Positions 1 to 9,041 of a DNA stretch of 49,539 nucleotides are shown here, piece after piece. The notes below the pieces were generated by a model. That model was given only the letters and a program-made list of their open reading frames with translations. It made no database searches and was not told the origin of the DNA. This DNA is from Ruminococcus sp. GTDB taxonomy: Bacteria; Bacillota; Clostridia; Oscillospirales; Ruminococcaceae. The first letter of the stretch is position 1. Every line of letters starts with the position of its first letter. The translations under genes and the position numbers were made by a program. The stretch is from positions 1-49,539 of the forward strand of contig JAJQGO010000021.1 of NCBI GenBank assembly GCA_021200415.1. The letters are read 5' to 3'.

Positions 1-59
1 AATATAGCCCTCAACATACCTGAAAAAACCCTCGGACTATATATTACCACTATTTTCAT
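1..59 (-). CDS. spoVM: Stage V sporulation protein M, start only (cut by window edge)
   Basis: The minus strand reads M-K-I-V-V-I-Y-S-P-R-V-F-S-G-M-L-R-A-I for 19 codons before the window ends. A good ribosome site (AAGGTGG) lies 7 bases before the ATG. SpoVM is a tiny (about 26 aa) amphipathic helix that recognises the curved forespore membrane and anchors SpoIVA during spore coat assembly. The pattern MK-hydrophobic-x-x-x-P-(K/R)-x(2)-GG/SG-(I/M)-(V/L)-RA-(M/I) matches the B. subtilis peptide. In Bacillus spoVM also lies directly after thiN, so position supports the call. The C-terminal 5-7 residues are outside the window. Identity is inferred from pattern plus synteny. Confidence 0.75.
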   Translation of the reverse strand, partial: MKIVVIYSPRVFSGMLRAI

Positions 60-119
60 TATGAAACCACCTTATACAATATACTCTATTATATTCATCT
101 TCGGAGATTTGGTGATTAC

Positions 120-737
120 TTACTTACTCGAGCTTATTACAAGAGCTGTGCCTCTCAGGATTTCAAGCACCGCTTCGTCATCAACAAATTCATTGCTGAC
201 GCCGATTGGAAAGCTGTCGCTTATTACCGCGTCCTTCAGGGTGTACTTTACGCCGCTGAGCCTTTTTATTTGCAGCTCCCCCGAATAGGAAAAAACTGAA
301 AAATATCGGTCGTCACGCCTCTTGTAGCGTCTTTCGCCTGCGCCCTGAAGCGCAACAGTATTGCTCTCGTCCTCCAGCGAGGCTTCACAGCCATGCTCCC
401 ATGCATATTTCAGCGTCTGGACATTCGCTATGGCGTGGTCGAATCTTCCGCCCAGCGCACCGTAAATTCTGATTTCCTCCGCACCTGATTCAATGGCTGT
501 TTTTACGGCAAGAAGCGTGTCTGTATCGTCCTTTTCGGGAACACTGCGGAGTATTCTCGCATTTTCGGGCAGCTCCCCCGAATATGAATCAAAATCACCG
601 ACAATTATATCCGGATTCACACGCATCTGCTCGGCATATTTATATCCGCTGTCCGCGCAGATAATCAGATCTCCCGTGCCGATTCTGATAAAATCCATGC
701 TTCTCATTTCTCCGCCCGCAAATATGTGTGCAGTCAT
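120..737 (-). CDS. thiN: Thiamine pyrophosphokinase
   Basis: Transfers pyrophosphate from ATP to thiamine to make thiamine diphosphate. The 205-aa product has the family features: N-terminal AHIFAGGEM, the DSGYKYAEQM segment, the Asp-rich VGDFDSY motif, KDDTDT with the LLAVKTAI helix, and GALGGRFDHAIAN. The C-terminal beta domain binds thiamine. The ATG at 737 was chosen because GGGAG lies 5 bases upstream and its ATGA overlaps the rsgA stop codon, which suggests translational coupling. A GTG at 749 in the same frame is possible but too close to its Shine-Dalgarno. It is the last full gene of the long yicC-thiN unit. rpe, which sits between rsgA and thiN in Bacillus, is absent. Confidence 0.93.
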   Translation of the reverse strand: MTAHIFAGGEMRSMDFIRIGTGDLIICADSGYKYAEQMRVNPDIIVGDFDSYSGELPENARILRSVPEKDDTDTLLAVKTAIESGAEEIRIYGALGGRFDHAIANVQTLKYAWEHGCEASLEDESNTVALQGAGERRYKRRDDRYFSVFSYSGELQIKRLSGVKYTLKDAVISDSFPIGVSNEFVDDEAVLEILRGTALVISSSK

Positions 738-1615
738 TTTAGCTCCCACTCCTTTAGCTGCTTTGCCTCCTCATACATTGCACAGTAGCTGTCGTGGCGG
801 CTTTTCTGAATTTTTCCCTCGTTGAGAGCCTCTATGACAGCACAGCCCTTTTCACACGTATGGGAGCAGTCCTTGAAACGGCATTTATCCGCATATTCGG
901 CAAACTCCGTAAAGCAGCCGGAAAGCTCCTCCTTGCGGATTATGTCGTACTTATTTGTTTCAAATGTTGAAAATCCGGGAGTATCGGCAATATATCCCCC
1001 TCCCGACAGCTTGTACAGCTCAGCATGACGCGTTGTATGACGTCCTCTGCCGAGCTTTTTGCTTATCTCCGCTGTCGGAATTTTCAGGGAGGGATCAATT
1101 GCGTTCAGCAGCGTAGACTTCCCTGCACCCGAATTACCGGTAAATGCGCTGATTTTACCCGTCAGCTGATTTTTTATCCTCTCAATGGTGCTTTCATTTT
1201 CGTAGTCCGCTTTCAGGACGTCAATGCCAATGCTGCCGTAAATTTTCTCAAGCTGGGCGGAATCGGCAAGATCCACCTTCGTTATGACTATAACAGGCAG
1301 GATTTTTTTGTACTCCGCAATTGCTATGAATTTATCGAGAAGCAGCAGATTCGGGGACGGCTCACAGGTAGACACAACAAATATAAGCTGATCAAGATTT
1401 GCAAGAGGCGGACGAATGATACTGTTCCGCCGTTCGAGAACGTTCATTATTACGCCGTCCGATATTTCCACATGGTCGCCAACGTAAAGGCTGATTCCCT
1501 TGTTGCGGAAAACTCCCCTCGCCTTGCACTCATATATACCGTCAGGGGACTCTACTGTATAGAGTCCCCCAAGGCATTTTATAATTATTCCGTTTTTTTC
1601 GTTTATATTTTTCAT
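734..1615 (-). CDS. rsgA: Small ribosomal subunit biogenesis GTPase RsgA
   Basis: Circularly permuted GTPase that helps late maturation of the 30S subunit. The 293-aa length is normal. In order: an N-terminal OB fold (about 1-75), the permuted G domain with VITKVDLAD (G4), the P-loop GNSGAGKSTLLN and the DTPGFS G3 motif, then the C-terminal zinc finger with C-x4-C-x-H-x5-C spacing (CRFKDCSHTCEKGC). The gene starts 6 bases after prkC ends and overlaps thiN by four bases. Its place beside the PrkC/PrpC pair is conserved in Firmicutes, where RsgA (CpgA) is a kinase substrate; that this also holds here is inferred. Confidence 0.96.
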   Translation of the reverse strand: MKNINEKNGIIIKCLGGLYTVESPDGIYECKARGVFRNKGISLYVGDHVEISDGVIMNVLERRNSIIRPPLANLDQLIFVVSTCEPSPNLLLLDKFIAIAEYKKILPVIVITKVDLADSAQLEKIYGSIGIDVLKADYENESTIERIKNQLTGKISAFTGNSGAGKSTLLNAIDPSLKIPTAEISKKLGRGRHTTRHAELYKLSGGGYIADTPGFSTFETNKYDIIRKEELSGCFTEFAEYADKCRFKDCSHTCEKGCAVIEALNEGKIQKSRHDSYCAMYEEAKQLKEWELK

Positions 1616-1621
1616 ATTATC

Positions 1622-3829
1622 TTATTCTGCCGAATCGGAATCCTCAGCCTCTGTCGGAGCTTCAGTGGGAGCCTCTGTCGGAGCTTCCGTTGGTGCTTCT
1701 GTCGGAGCTTCGGTTGGAGCTTCTGTCGGAGCTTCCGTTGGCGCTTCTGTCGGAGCTTCCGTGGGTTCGGCAAATCCTCCCACTGCTTCAAAAGCGCCGT
1801 AAATATCCTCAGATACGGCTGTAATCTGCGATGTTGCGAAGTTTATACGATATGTGCCCATCTGATACGTCAGACCGTTGTTCAGATTTGAAAGAATTGC
1901 TGTTGCTGATACACTTTCACCTGAGCCGGGAATTGTTATGCTTACGCTTGTCATCTGCTGTCCGACAATTGTCGAGGTTGAAACTGTATTTGTCGTACCG
2001 TCAGAATTCTGAACGACAAAATCAATAACGAATCTTCCGTAGGCTTCGGACGGAATCGGAATTGTCAGTGAAATTTCACCGTCGGGATAGGTTCCGTCGC
2101 TGACCTGAAATACAATAGTTGTGCCGACATCAACGGTTGTTCCCGCTTCAAGGCTCTGTGCGCAGATAATTCCCTCTTCCTCGTAGGACGATATAAGCTC
2201 TATCTGAACATCATATCCGAGATACGTTACCGTCTGCGTTACGTCCTCCAGCTTCTGACCTACATAATCCTCAACCTTAATCTGGTCGGAATCAATTCCC
2301 ATGCTTACGTAAAGCACAACTGTTATACCTGCGTCAACCTCCGTTCCTTCCTCCGGAACAGTTCGTATTACCTTGCCCTTTTCAATATCGGTGCTTGACG
2401 CGTTTTTAATCTCACAGACGAATCCCGCCGCCTCAAGCTTCGCCTTTGCGGTTTCCGCATCGGTATTTGTCAGATTAGTCGGGACAGTCGCTTTTTCCAT
2501 GCCGCTGCTTATGACAACCTTGACAACATCGCCCTTTTTGGCGGCTGTACCTGCCTCAATATCCTGAGATATGATACATCCCTTATCCAATTCGCTGTAC
2601 TCGTAGCCGTTTTCCTGAATGCTTATATAAGAACCGTAATTGCTCACAGCTTCATTGTAATCCATTCCGACAAGATACGGCATTTTGAAATCGGCATCGC
2701 TCTCGTCATTTTTAAGGAGTCCTTTTACGAGAGACGCAACAAATATAACGGCAACTATAATAACTACAACTACAGTTGCGGTAAGTACGGGAACAACAAG
2801 TGAAGAGCGCTCCTCTTCCTCCTCGCCGTCCTCATCATCCTCATCGTCATATCCTCTGACAGGCGGAGCGCCGACACCTGAATTCATATATACGCTGTTT
2901 AAATCATTCTCGTCAGGTTCATCGTCAATCTCCGAAGCCGTATCGTAATTCTGCGTACCTGCGGCATCGTCAGCCTCAAGATAATAGCCGAAGGTTATAT
3001 CGGGATTTGCCTTGAACGCTTCAATATCCGCCATCATTTCAGATGTTGAATGATACCTGTTTTCAGGCTCCTTTTCCATTGCCTTGAGTACGACCTCTTC
3101 AAGCCCCGCAGGAATTTCCGGATTTACGGAACGGGGTCTTTCGGGAATGTCGTGCATATGCATTACCGCAATCGAAACGGGATTATCGCTGTCGAAGGGC
3201 TTTTTTCCGGTGAGCATTTCATACATCATAGCTCCCACGGAATAAATATCGCTTTTCTCGTCCGTAACATCGCCCCTTGCCTGTTCGGGACTGATATAAT
3301 GCACGCTGCCTATTGCCTGATCGGTTGCTGTTTTTCCTTCCTCACGGGCAAATTTGGCAATTCCGAAATCCATGACCTTGATAGTGCCGTCAGTGAGCAT
3401 CATGATATTCTGCGGCTTGATGTCGCGGTGAACGATTCCCTTGTCATGCGCGTGCTGAAGCGCTCTCAGAATCTGTATAAGGAAATGCACCGTATCCTTC
3501 CACGTCAGAACCTTTTCCTCCTCGATGTACTCCTTAAGAGTTATGCCGTCAATGTATTCCATGACGATATACTGGATTTTTTCAGAAAATCCGACATCAT
3601 AAATTTTTACTATATTCGGATGTGAAAGAACGGCTATTGCTTTGGATTCATTTCTGAATCGGCGAAGAAATTCCTCATTCTCCGCAAATTCCTTTTTCAG
3701 AATTTTTATCGCAACAGATTTGTTATCAATGACATCAATACCCTTATAAACGTCCGCCATTCCGCCTACGCCTATAAGCTCAGTTATCTCGTATCTTCCG
3801 TCAAGCTTTTTTCCAATGTTCTTATCCAT
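1622..3829 (-). CDS. prkC: PASTA-domain Ser/Thr protein kinase PrkC
   Basis: Membrane-anchored eukaryotic-type kinase sensing muropeptides/lipid II through extracellular PASTA domains. The 735-aa protein shows the glycine loop GVGGMADVYKG (20-30), catalytic Lys42, HRDIKPQN (134-141), the DFG motif (154-156) and an SPEQ activation segment. An acidic linker follows (DDEDDEDGEEEEE), then one transmembrane helix at about 340-365. Three PASTA repeats follow (FKMPYLVGM..., KATVPTNL..., IKVEDYVGQ...), then a beta-rich extracellular domain, and a tail of about ten E-A-P-T units ending EDSDSAE. The tail is unusual and may cross or bind the wall (inference). ATG with SD lies 16 bases after prpC; the two are cotranscribed. 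Confidence 0.96.
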   Translation of the reverse strand: MDKNIGKKLDGRYEITELIGVGGMADVYKGIDVIDNKSVAIKILKKEFAENEEFLRRFRNESKAIAVLSHPNIVKIYDVGFSEKIQYIVMEYIDGITLKEYIEEEKVLTWKDTVHFLIQILRALQHAHDKGIVHRDIKPQNIMMLTDGTIKVMDFGIAKFAREEGKTATDQAIGSVHYISPEQARGDVTDEKSDIYSVGAMMYEMLTGKKPFDSDNPVSIAVMHMHDIPERPRSVNPEIPAGLEEVVLKAMEKEPENRYHSTSEMMADIEAFKANPDITFGYYLEADDAAGTQNYDTASEIDDEPDENDLNSVYMNSGVGAPPVRGYDDEDDEDGEEEEERSSLVVPVLTATVVVVIIVAVIFVASLVKGLLKNDESDADFKMPYLVGMDYNEAVSNYGSYISIQENGYEYSELDKGCIISQDIEAGTAAKKGDVVKVVISSGMEKATVPTNLTNTDAETAKAKLEAAGFVCEIKNASSTDIEKGKVIRTVPEEGTEVDAGITVVLYVSMGIDSDQIKVEDYVGQKLEDVTQTVTYLGYDVQIELISSYEEEGIICAQSLEAGTTVDVGTTIVFQVSDGTYPDGEISLTIPIPSEAYGRFVIDFVVQNSDGTTNTVSTSTIVGQQMTSVSITIPGSGESVSATAILSNLNNGLTYQMGTYRINFATSQITAVSEDIYGAFEAVGGFAEPTEAPTEAPTEAPTEAPTEAPTEAPTEAPTEAPTEAPTEAEDSDSAE
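1650..1770 (-). repeat. 12-bp tandem repeat encoding (Glu-Ala-Pro-Thr)n
   Basis: Within the 3' end of prkC a 12-base unit, read on the minus strand as GA(A/G)-GC(N)-CC(N)-AC(N), is repeated about ten times. Third positions vary, so purifying selection on the peptide is likely. Such a tract can change copy number by slippage. Confidence 0.9.
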
Positions 3830-3845
3830 TCTTTAGCCCCCTGCG

Positions 3846-4571
3846 TTAATCTGAAATTACCGCAACAGTAATATTATCGCGGCCGCCCTTTTTGAGCGCA
3901 AGATTTATCAGCTCGTCTGCAACGTCATCAAAATCTGATTCAGTTATGACGTCATATATTTCCTCATCGCCGCAATAGCCGGACAATCCGTCCGAGCAAA
4001 GCAGCAGACTTATTTTATCTTCATAATCGAGAATAAATGTATCGGGCGTAACGGTTTTTTCCACGCCTACCGCCCTTACAAGCATATGCTTCTGCGGATG
4101 AGTTTCAATCTCCGCCTCAGTGATTTTTCCCTGCTCGTACAGCAGAAACGCAACATTGTGATCGGTTGTAATGCGGCGCAGTCCCGTATCGGTAATGAGA
4201 TAAGCTCTGCTGTCACCGACATTTACTATAAATGCCGTTGTCTTATTGACAAAAGCCGCAACACAGGTCGTGCCCATGCCGAAGTTTTTGAAATCGAATC
4301 TTGCCTTTGTGTAAATGACAGAATTTGCCGCCGATACGGAGGATACAAGAAGCTTTCGTATATCGTCATTGCTCAGGCTCTCGCTGTATCCTGCCAGAAA
4401 GCGCTGGAAAAATTCCTCTACGGCAAGTGTGCTGGCTTCCTTTCCCGCACGTTCACCGCCCATTCCGTCGCAGACGACAGCAAGAAGATTATGTCCGAAA
4501 TATTCGCATCTGACTGCGTCCTGATTTTCATCGCGTTTTAATCCGATATTCGTTGCCGACCTATATCTCAA
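3846..4571 (-). CDS. prpC: PP2C-family Ser/Thr phosphatase (PrpC/Stp)
   Basis: Dephosphorylates the PrkC kinase and its targets using two Mn2+/Mg2+ ions. The 241-aa protein is a minimal PP2C domain with RDENQDA (metal Asp), VVCDGMGGERAG, VNVGDSRAYL, LLLCSDGLSGY and the final GGRDNITVAVI. No membrane segment is present, so it acts in the cytosol. Its ATG overlaps the rlmN stop as ATGA (4568-4571), and it lies just before prkC, the standard order in Firmicutes. Confidence 0.96.
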   Translation of the reverse strand: MRYRSATNIGLKRDENQDAVRCEYFGHNLLAVVCDGMGGERAGKEASTLAVEEFFQRFLAGYSESLSNDDIRKLLVSSVSAANSVIYTKARFDFKNFGMGTTCVAAFVNKTTAFIVNVGDSRAYLITDTGLRRITTDHNVAFLLYEQGKITEAEIETHPQKHMLVRAVGVEKTVTPDTFILDYEDKISLLLCSDGLSGYCGDEEIYDVITESDFDDVADELINLALKKGGRDNITVAVISD

Positions 4572-5623
4572 CAGACCGCACCTCCATTCGTATTTTGTCC
4601 GGCAGCATCACGTCTGAGCTGACCGCAAGCCGCTTCAATGTCGCTGCCAAGCGTCCTCCGCACAGTAGCGTTTATGCCTCGCTGACCAAGCCTTTTCGCA
4701 AATTCGCTGACGCCCGAACGCGCAGTACGATAGCTGCGCTCACGAACCTTATTGACAGGAATCAAATTCACATGGCAATTCATTCCCCGAAGCAAATCGG
4801 CAAGCTTGTCCGCATCCTTGTCAGATGAATTAACATTATCAATTACCGCATACTCGAAGGTTACGCGTCTGCCGGTTTTTTCTATATAGCTGCGGCAGGC
4901 TTCAATGAGGCTGTTCATATTATATGTCCGATTTACGGGCATTATTTCGCTTCTTTTATCATTATCCGCACTGTGGAGTGAAACGGAAAGAGTCAGTCCA
5001 AGGTGCAGCTCCGCAAGCTCATATATACGCGGAACTATTCCGCAGGTTGAAAGGGAAACATGGCGCAGACTCAGATTGTTGCCGTTTTTATCGGAAATCA
5101 GCCTCAGGAATTTTATCACGTTGTCGTAATTATCGAGAGGCTCGCCTATTCCCATAAGCACAACGCCTGAAACACGTATTCCCATGTCCTTTTCGGTTTC
5201 GTAAATCTGCATAAGAATCTCCGAGGGTTCAAGATTGCGCACAAAGCCCGCAATTGCGGACGCACAGAATCTGCATCCCATTTTGCAGCCTACCTGCGTG
5301 GAGATGCATATGCTTTTCCCGTAGCTGTAATCCATAAGCACCGTTTCCACGAAATTTCCGTCTGAAAGCTTATAAAGATATTTTACAGTATTATCTATAG
5401 AAGATTCAAGCTTTTTTTGTACAAATAGTCTATTTACACAAAAATGCTCTTTCAGCTTGGCTCGTAATTGGACAGATATATCAGTCATTTCATCGAAATC
5501 AAAAATCCGCTTTACATGAAGCCATTGAAAGATCTGCTTACCACGGAATTTTTTCTCTCCCATTTCCGTCAGCCATTTTTCAAGCTCCGGAAGATCAAGA
5601 CTAAGTATGTCGATTTTCTCCAA
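4568..5623 (-). CDS. rlmN: Dual-specificity 23S rRNA/tRNA adenine-C2 methyltransferase RlmN
   Basis: Radical SAM enzyme that makes m2A2503 in 23S rRNA and m2A37 in tRNAs. The 351-aa length is typical. Visible motifs are the CKMGCRFC cluster motif (C-x3-C-x2-C), GIGEPLDNYDNV for SAM binding, and the C-terminal catalytic Cys in the RRTLGSDIEAACGQLR segment. The other catalytic Cys is expected in the middle region (RHVSLSTCGIVPR). It is 4 bases after rsmB and overlaps prpC. It is RlmN rather than Cfr on context and motif pattern. Confidence 0.95.
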   Translation of the reverse strand: MEKIDILSLDLPELEKWLTEMGEKKFRGKQIFQWLHVKRIFDFDEMTDISVQLRAKLKEHFCVNRLFVQKKLESSIDNTVKYLYKLSDGNFVETVLMDYSYGKSICISTQVGCKMGCRFCASAIAGFVRNLEPSEILMQIYETEKDMGIRVSGVVLMGIGEPLDNYDNVIKFLRLISDKNGNNLSLRHVSLSTCGIVPRIYELAELHLGLTLSVSLHSADNDKRSEIMPVNRTYNMNSLIEACRSYIEKTGRRVTFEYAVIDNVNSSDKDADKLADLLRGMNCHVNLIPVNKVRERSYRTARSGVSEFAKRLGQRGINATVRRTLGSDIEAACGQLRRDAAGQNTNGGAVC

Positions 5624-5627
5624 TTTA

Positions 5628-6935
5628 TCACCTTGCTTTTTTCACTTTTGAAATAAAGAAGCCATCGCTTCCGAAATATTTTGGAAATACGCTTGCCTTG
5701 TACGAACCGAAAGGCTCACCCAGCTCCTCAAGAAAGGGAACGGGTTCAAGCTCACTGTGATTCGCAAGCAGCCGTTCAATAACCGAATCATTCTCCGCAC
5801 GTCTCAGGGTGCAGGTGGAATACACAAGCTCGCCGCCCACTTCGAGATAATTAAGAGCGTTTTCGGCAATTTTATACTGTATTTCGGGAAGATTCGCGAA
5901 ATCCCCGAGATTCTTATACTTGATTTCCGGCTTTCTGCGTATAGCTCCGATTCCCGAACACGGAACGTCGCAGAGAATTTTACTGAACCTCGGCAGCTCG
6001 GGATTGAACCTTGACGCGTCCCCGACACAAGCCTTTATACAGGTCAGACCAAGCCTCTCCGCACCGCTGCGAATCAGCCTCACTCTTTTTTCGTGGAGGT
6101 CGAATGCGTAAATCTGTCCCCTGTTTTCCATCAGCTCCGCCATTGTAAAGGTTTTTCCTCCGGGGGCGGCGCAAATATCAAGTACGCAGTCGTTTTCGTC
6201 GGGATTCAGCGCCATGCAGCAAAGCTGTGACGCAGTGTCCTGAACGTGGAAGAATCCCTTTGAAAATGCTTCGGAGGATATGGGATTGCCGCCGTAAAGG
6301 TAATAGCAATCGGGAATCCTCTCGTTTTTCTCTGCCGTTATATTCCCGAGTGCCGAAAGAAATTCAGCCTCGCCGCACCTTACGCTGTTCATTCTTACAG
6401 CTGACGGCGGCTTTTCAAGAGAGTCCGACAGCAGATTGCACATAAGCTCTCTGCCGTAATCGGCGCAAAGCCCTTCAACAAGCCATTTCGGGGCGGAATA
6501 CCTGACCGAAGCGGATTCGGAAGAGTCCTTCGGCAAAGGGAATTTCTTTCCGCCGCGGATAAAATTTCTCAGAATGGCATTTACCATTCCGGAGGCACTC
6601 GTTTTACCGAATTTTTTCGCAAGGGCAACGCTTTCATTTACTGCGGCGTTATCGGGTATGCCGTCCATGTAGAGAAGCTGATAAATCCCGCACCTCAGAA
6701 TATTCAGTATCGTGTCGTCAAGCCTGCCGACAGGACGTGACGACAGCTGCCCGATAATGTAATCGAGTGTGATTTTTCGCTCGATTACGCCGTAATAAAT
6801 CACAGAACAGAGCTTTTTGTCCCTGTCGGCCATTTCCGACGAATCAAGTCCGCTGCTGATCTGTATATTTGAATAGCTGTTATTCTTAAATGTTTTGTTA
6901 AGCAGTTCAACTGCCAGATGTCTTGGATTTTTCAT
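5628..6935 (-). CDS. rsmB: 16S rRNA m5C967 methyltransferase RsmB
   Basis: SAM-dependent methyltransferase for cytosine 967 in 16S rRNA. The 435-aa protein has an N-terminal NusB-like helical domain (about 1-135, with the DNAAVNESVALAKKF motif), then a Rossmann methyltransferase with LDICAAPGGKT (SAM), the CDVPCSGIGAIRRKPEIK motif IV carrying the release Cys, and YSTCTLRRAEND (motif VI) with the nucleophile Cys. Its ATG shares one base with the stop of the upstream metallopeptidase gene (TAATG), indicating coupling. Confidence 0.95.
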   Translation of the reverse strand: MKNPRHLAVELLNKTFKNNSYSNIQISSGLDSSEMADRDKKLCSVIYYGVIERKITLDYIIGQLSSRPVGRLDDTILNILRCGIYQLLYMDGIPDNAAVNESVALAKKFGKTSASGMVNAILRNFIRGGKKFPLPKDSSESASVRYSAPKWLVEGLCADYGRELMCNLLSDSLEKPPSAVRMNSVRCGEAEFLSALGNITAEKNERIPDCYYLYGGNPISSEAFSKGFFHVQDTASQLCCMALNPDENDCVLDICAAPGGKTFTMAELMENRGQIYAFDLHEKRVRLIRSGAERLGLTCIKACVGDASRFNPELPRFSKILCDVPCSGIGAIRRKPEIKYKNLGDFANLPEIQYKIAENALNYLEVGGELVYSTCTLRRAENDSVIERLLANHSELEPVPFLEELGEPFGSYKASVFPKYFGSDGFFISKVKKAR

Positions 6936-7600
6936 TAGCTTCTGCGTCTTGACATGGCAATAAGCCTGAGCAGCTGAATAATGGTTGTGAGAAGTGACGC
7001 AACATAGGTTAACGCAGCGGCTCTGAGAACCTTTTTCGACTTGCCTACCTCGTCCTCATCGAGTATTGCGTCCCCCTCAAGAGTTTGCAATGCTCTGCTG
7101 CTTGCGTTGAACTCAACAGGCAGCGTTACAAGCTGGAATGCAACAACCGCAAGGAAAAGAATGATTCCTATGTTTATAAGAAGCTCATTAAAGCTGAGGA
7201 GAATGCCCACCAGAATCAGAATATATGATGCGCTGGAACAGAAATTCGTTATGGGGACAAGCTTGTTTCTCAAAACTATCGGGCCATAGCTTTCCGCGTG
7301 CTGAACGGCGTGTCCGCATTCATGAGCCGCAACTCCTATTGCCGCAACGCTTGTCTTGCCGTAAACCGAATCGGAAAGGCGTATAACACCTGCCTGCGGA
7401 TCAAAATGGTCAGTCAGGTTTCCCTTTATATGCTCAATGCGGATGCTGTAGAGTCCGTTGCTGTCGAGAATTTTACGTGCAACCTCATCGGCTGTATAGC
7501 CTCTTCTGTTGCTGATTTTTTCATATTTACTGTAGGTCATTTTAACATTAGCCGAAGCTGCTATCGGAATTATTAAAATTAAAAGCCAATATAACAACAT
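6935..7600 (-). CDS. Membrane zinc metallopeptidase, YugP family
   Basis: Predicted integral membrane neutral zinc protease of the YugP (DUF1756-like) family; substrates are unknown. The 221-aa protein starts with a hydrophobic N-terminus (LLYWLLILIIPIAASANVKM), carries HECGHAVQH (the HExxH zinc motif) near residue 94, and has two or three further membrane spans in the second half. AAGGAGG stands 7 bases before the ATG. It sits between fmt and rsmB, a position not seen in B. subtilis but plausible for Clostridia. Confidence 0.88.
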   Translation of the reverse strand: MLLYWLLILIIPIAASANVKMTYSKYEKISNRRGYTADEVARKILDSNGLYSIRIEHIKGNLTDHFDPQAGVIRLSDSVYGKTSVAAIGVAAHECGHAVQHAESYGPIVLRNKLVPITNFCSSASYILILVGILLSFNELLINIGIILFLAVVAFQLVTLPVEFNASSRALQTLEGDAILDEDEVGKSKKVLRAAALTYVASLLTTIIQLLRLIAMSRRRS

Positions 7601-7618
7601 GAGAATTCCTCCTTGATC

Positions 7619-8548
7619 TTAACCCAGAATTTCACCCTTTGTCAGTTTTCTTCCCCTTAAAAAATCACCCGTATTCATGCGTTTGCTGCCCTCAAGCTGA
7701 ACCTCCCTGAATGTCACCAAGCCGCCGTCACCACATTTGACCGTAAATGCTTCGGTATTGACAATCTCGCCGTTTGCCGCTTCGGGAGCCGTTTCCTTTT
7801 CAATTACCGAGCTGTAGACCTTCAGACGCTTTCCGCCGAGAGATGTAAAGCCGGTAACTCCACGGATTGTGTTGTGAATTTCAGCTGCGCTTTTTGAAAA
7901 ATCAAGGGCGCTCATTTCCTTGCGTATCATGGGCGAATAGCTTGAAAGCGAATCGTCCTGCTTTTCCGGAACTATTTCGCCCTTTTCAAGTGCAGCTATC
8001 GTTTCTGTGAGAACCTCGCCGCCCATTTCCGCAAGTCTGCTGTAAAGCTGCTCATACGTTTCATTTTCGCCGATATTTGTTGTGCGCTTTATTAGCATAT
8101 CGCCTGTATCAAGACCCTCGCTCATCATCATGGATGTCACGCCTGTCTGAGCCTCGCCATTGAGAATGCACCAGTTTATCGGCGCTGCTCCCCTATATTT
8201 CGGCAGAAGCGAAGCATGAATGTTGATGCAGCCGAGCCTCGGTAGCTCCAAAATCTCCTTGGGAAGAATCTGCCCATAGGCTGTAACGGCTATGAGGTCG
8301 GGAGCGATGCTTTTCAGCTGCTCAAAGGCAGCTTCGGCGTCCTCGCCCCTGCGGAGGGATGCAGGCTGATAAACAGGGATTCCATATTCCTGCGCAGCCT
8401 TTTTTACGGGAGTCGGTATCATCTTATAACCGCGTCCCTTCGGCTTATCGGGCTGAGTGAAAACAGCCGCGACCTCGTGACCGCCCTCAGCAAGAGCCTT
8501 CAGACACGGAACTGCAAAATCGGGAGTTCCCATAAACACAATTTTCAT
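7619..8548 (-). CDS. fmt: Methionyl-tRNA formyltransferase
   Basis: Formylates Met-tRNAfMet with 10-formyl-THF for translation initiation. The 309-aa protein has the N-terminal FMGTPDFAVPCL motif, the folate/catalytic segment with N-I-H-A-S-L-L-P-K-Y-R-G-A-A-P-I, and GVTSMMMSEGLDTGDML. The C-terminal OB-like domain (about 205-309) binds tRNA. It begins 2 bases after def, the usual def-fmt pairing. Confidence 0.97.
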   Translation of the reverse strand: MKIVFMGTPDFAVPCLKALAEGGHEVAAVFTQPDKPKGRGYKMIPTPVKKAAQEYGIPVYQPASLRRGEDAEAAFEQLKSIAPDLIAVTAYGQILPKEILELPRLGCINIHASLLPKYRGAAPINWCILNGEAQTGVTSMMMSEGLDTGDMLIKRTTNIGENETYEQLYSRLAEMGGEVLTETIAALEKGEIVPEKQDDSLSSYSPMIRKEMSALDFSKSAAEIHNTIRGVTGFTSLGGKRLKVYSSVIEKETAPEAANGEIVNTEAFTVKCGDGGLVTFREVQLEGSKRMNTGDFLRGRKLTKGEILG

Positions 8549-8550
8549 AA

Positions 8551-9015
8551 TTATTCTACCTCATCGGGACGAACAAATTCCTCGACGATTTCAGTAAATA
8601 CATGACCGTCAAGGTGATCGTTTTCATGGCTTGCGCACTGCGCTCCCAGCTCGGAAAAATCACGCTCAAACCAATTTCCGTTTCTGTCCTGCGCACGAAG
8701 TCTGCACTTCATGGGACGAACAACATATCCCCACATATCGGGGCATGAAAGGCAGCCCTCGAGGACTCTCTGCCTGCCCTTTGCTTTAATGATCTGCGGA
8801 TTTATCGCTTCAATTTTTTCATCTTCAAGATGCATAATAAACAATCTTCTGCAAATTCCGACCTGCGGTGCTGCAAGTCCGACTCCCTGTGCTTTGTCCA
8901 GTGTTTCATGCATATCGTCAAGCAGGATTGCCAGCTTATTATCGAATGACTCCACAGGTCTGCATTTCTTGTGAAGAATTTCATCCCGATCCGTCAAAAT
9001 TTTTCTTGTTGCCAT
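8551..9015 (-). CDS. def: Peptide deformylase
   Basis: Removes the formyl group from nascent proteins. The 154-aa enzyme has all three motifs: GVGLAAPQVG (1), EGCLSC (2, metal Cys) and HENDHLDG (3, HExxH). The open frame extends 49 codons upstream into priA, but the ATG at 9015 (MATRKIL) was chosen. It follows an AAAGGA ribosome site by 10 bases and gives the family length; the extension has no homology feel and overlaps priA. Confidence 0.96.
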   Translation of the reverse strand: MATRKILTDRDEILHKKCRPVESFDNKLAILLDDMHETLDKAQGVGLAAPQVGICRRLFIMHLEDEKIEAINPQIIKAKGRQRVLEGCLSCPDMWGYVVRPMKCRLRAQDRNGNWFERDFSELGAQCASHENDHLDGHVFTEIVEEFVRPDEVE

Positions 9016-9041
9016 TTCCGGCACGTCCTTTCGTAATATAT

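Noticed and set aside
1025..1891. 288-codon plus-strand frame with Arg/Ser/Cys/Phe repeats
   Set aside because: It is the antisense of rsgA and the prkC repeat; the repeats come from the (EAPT)n tract.
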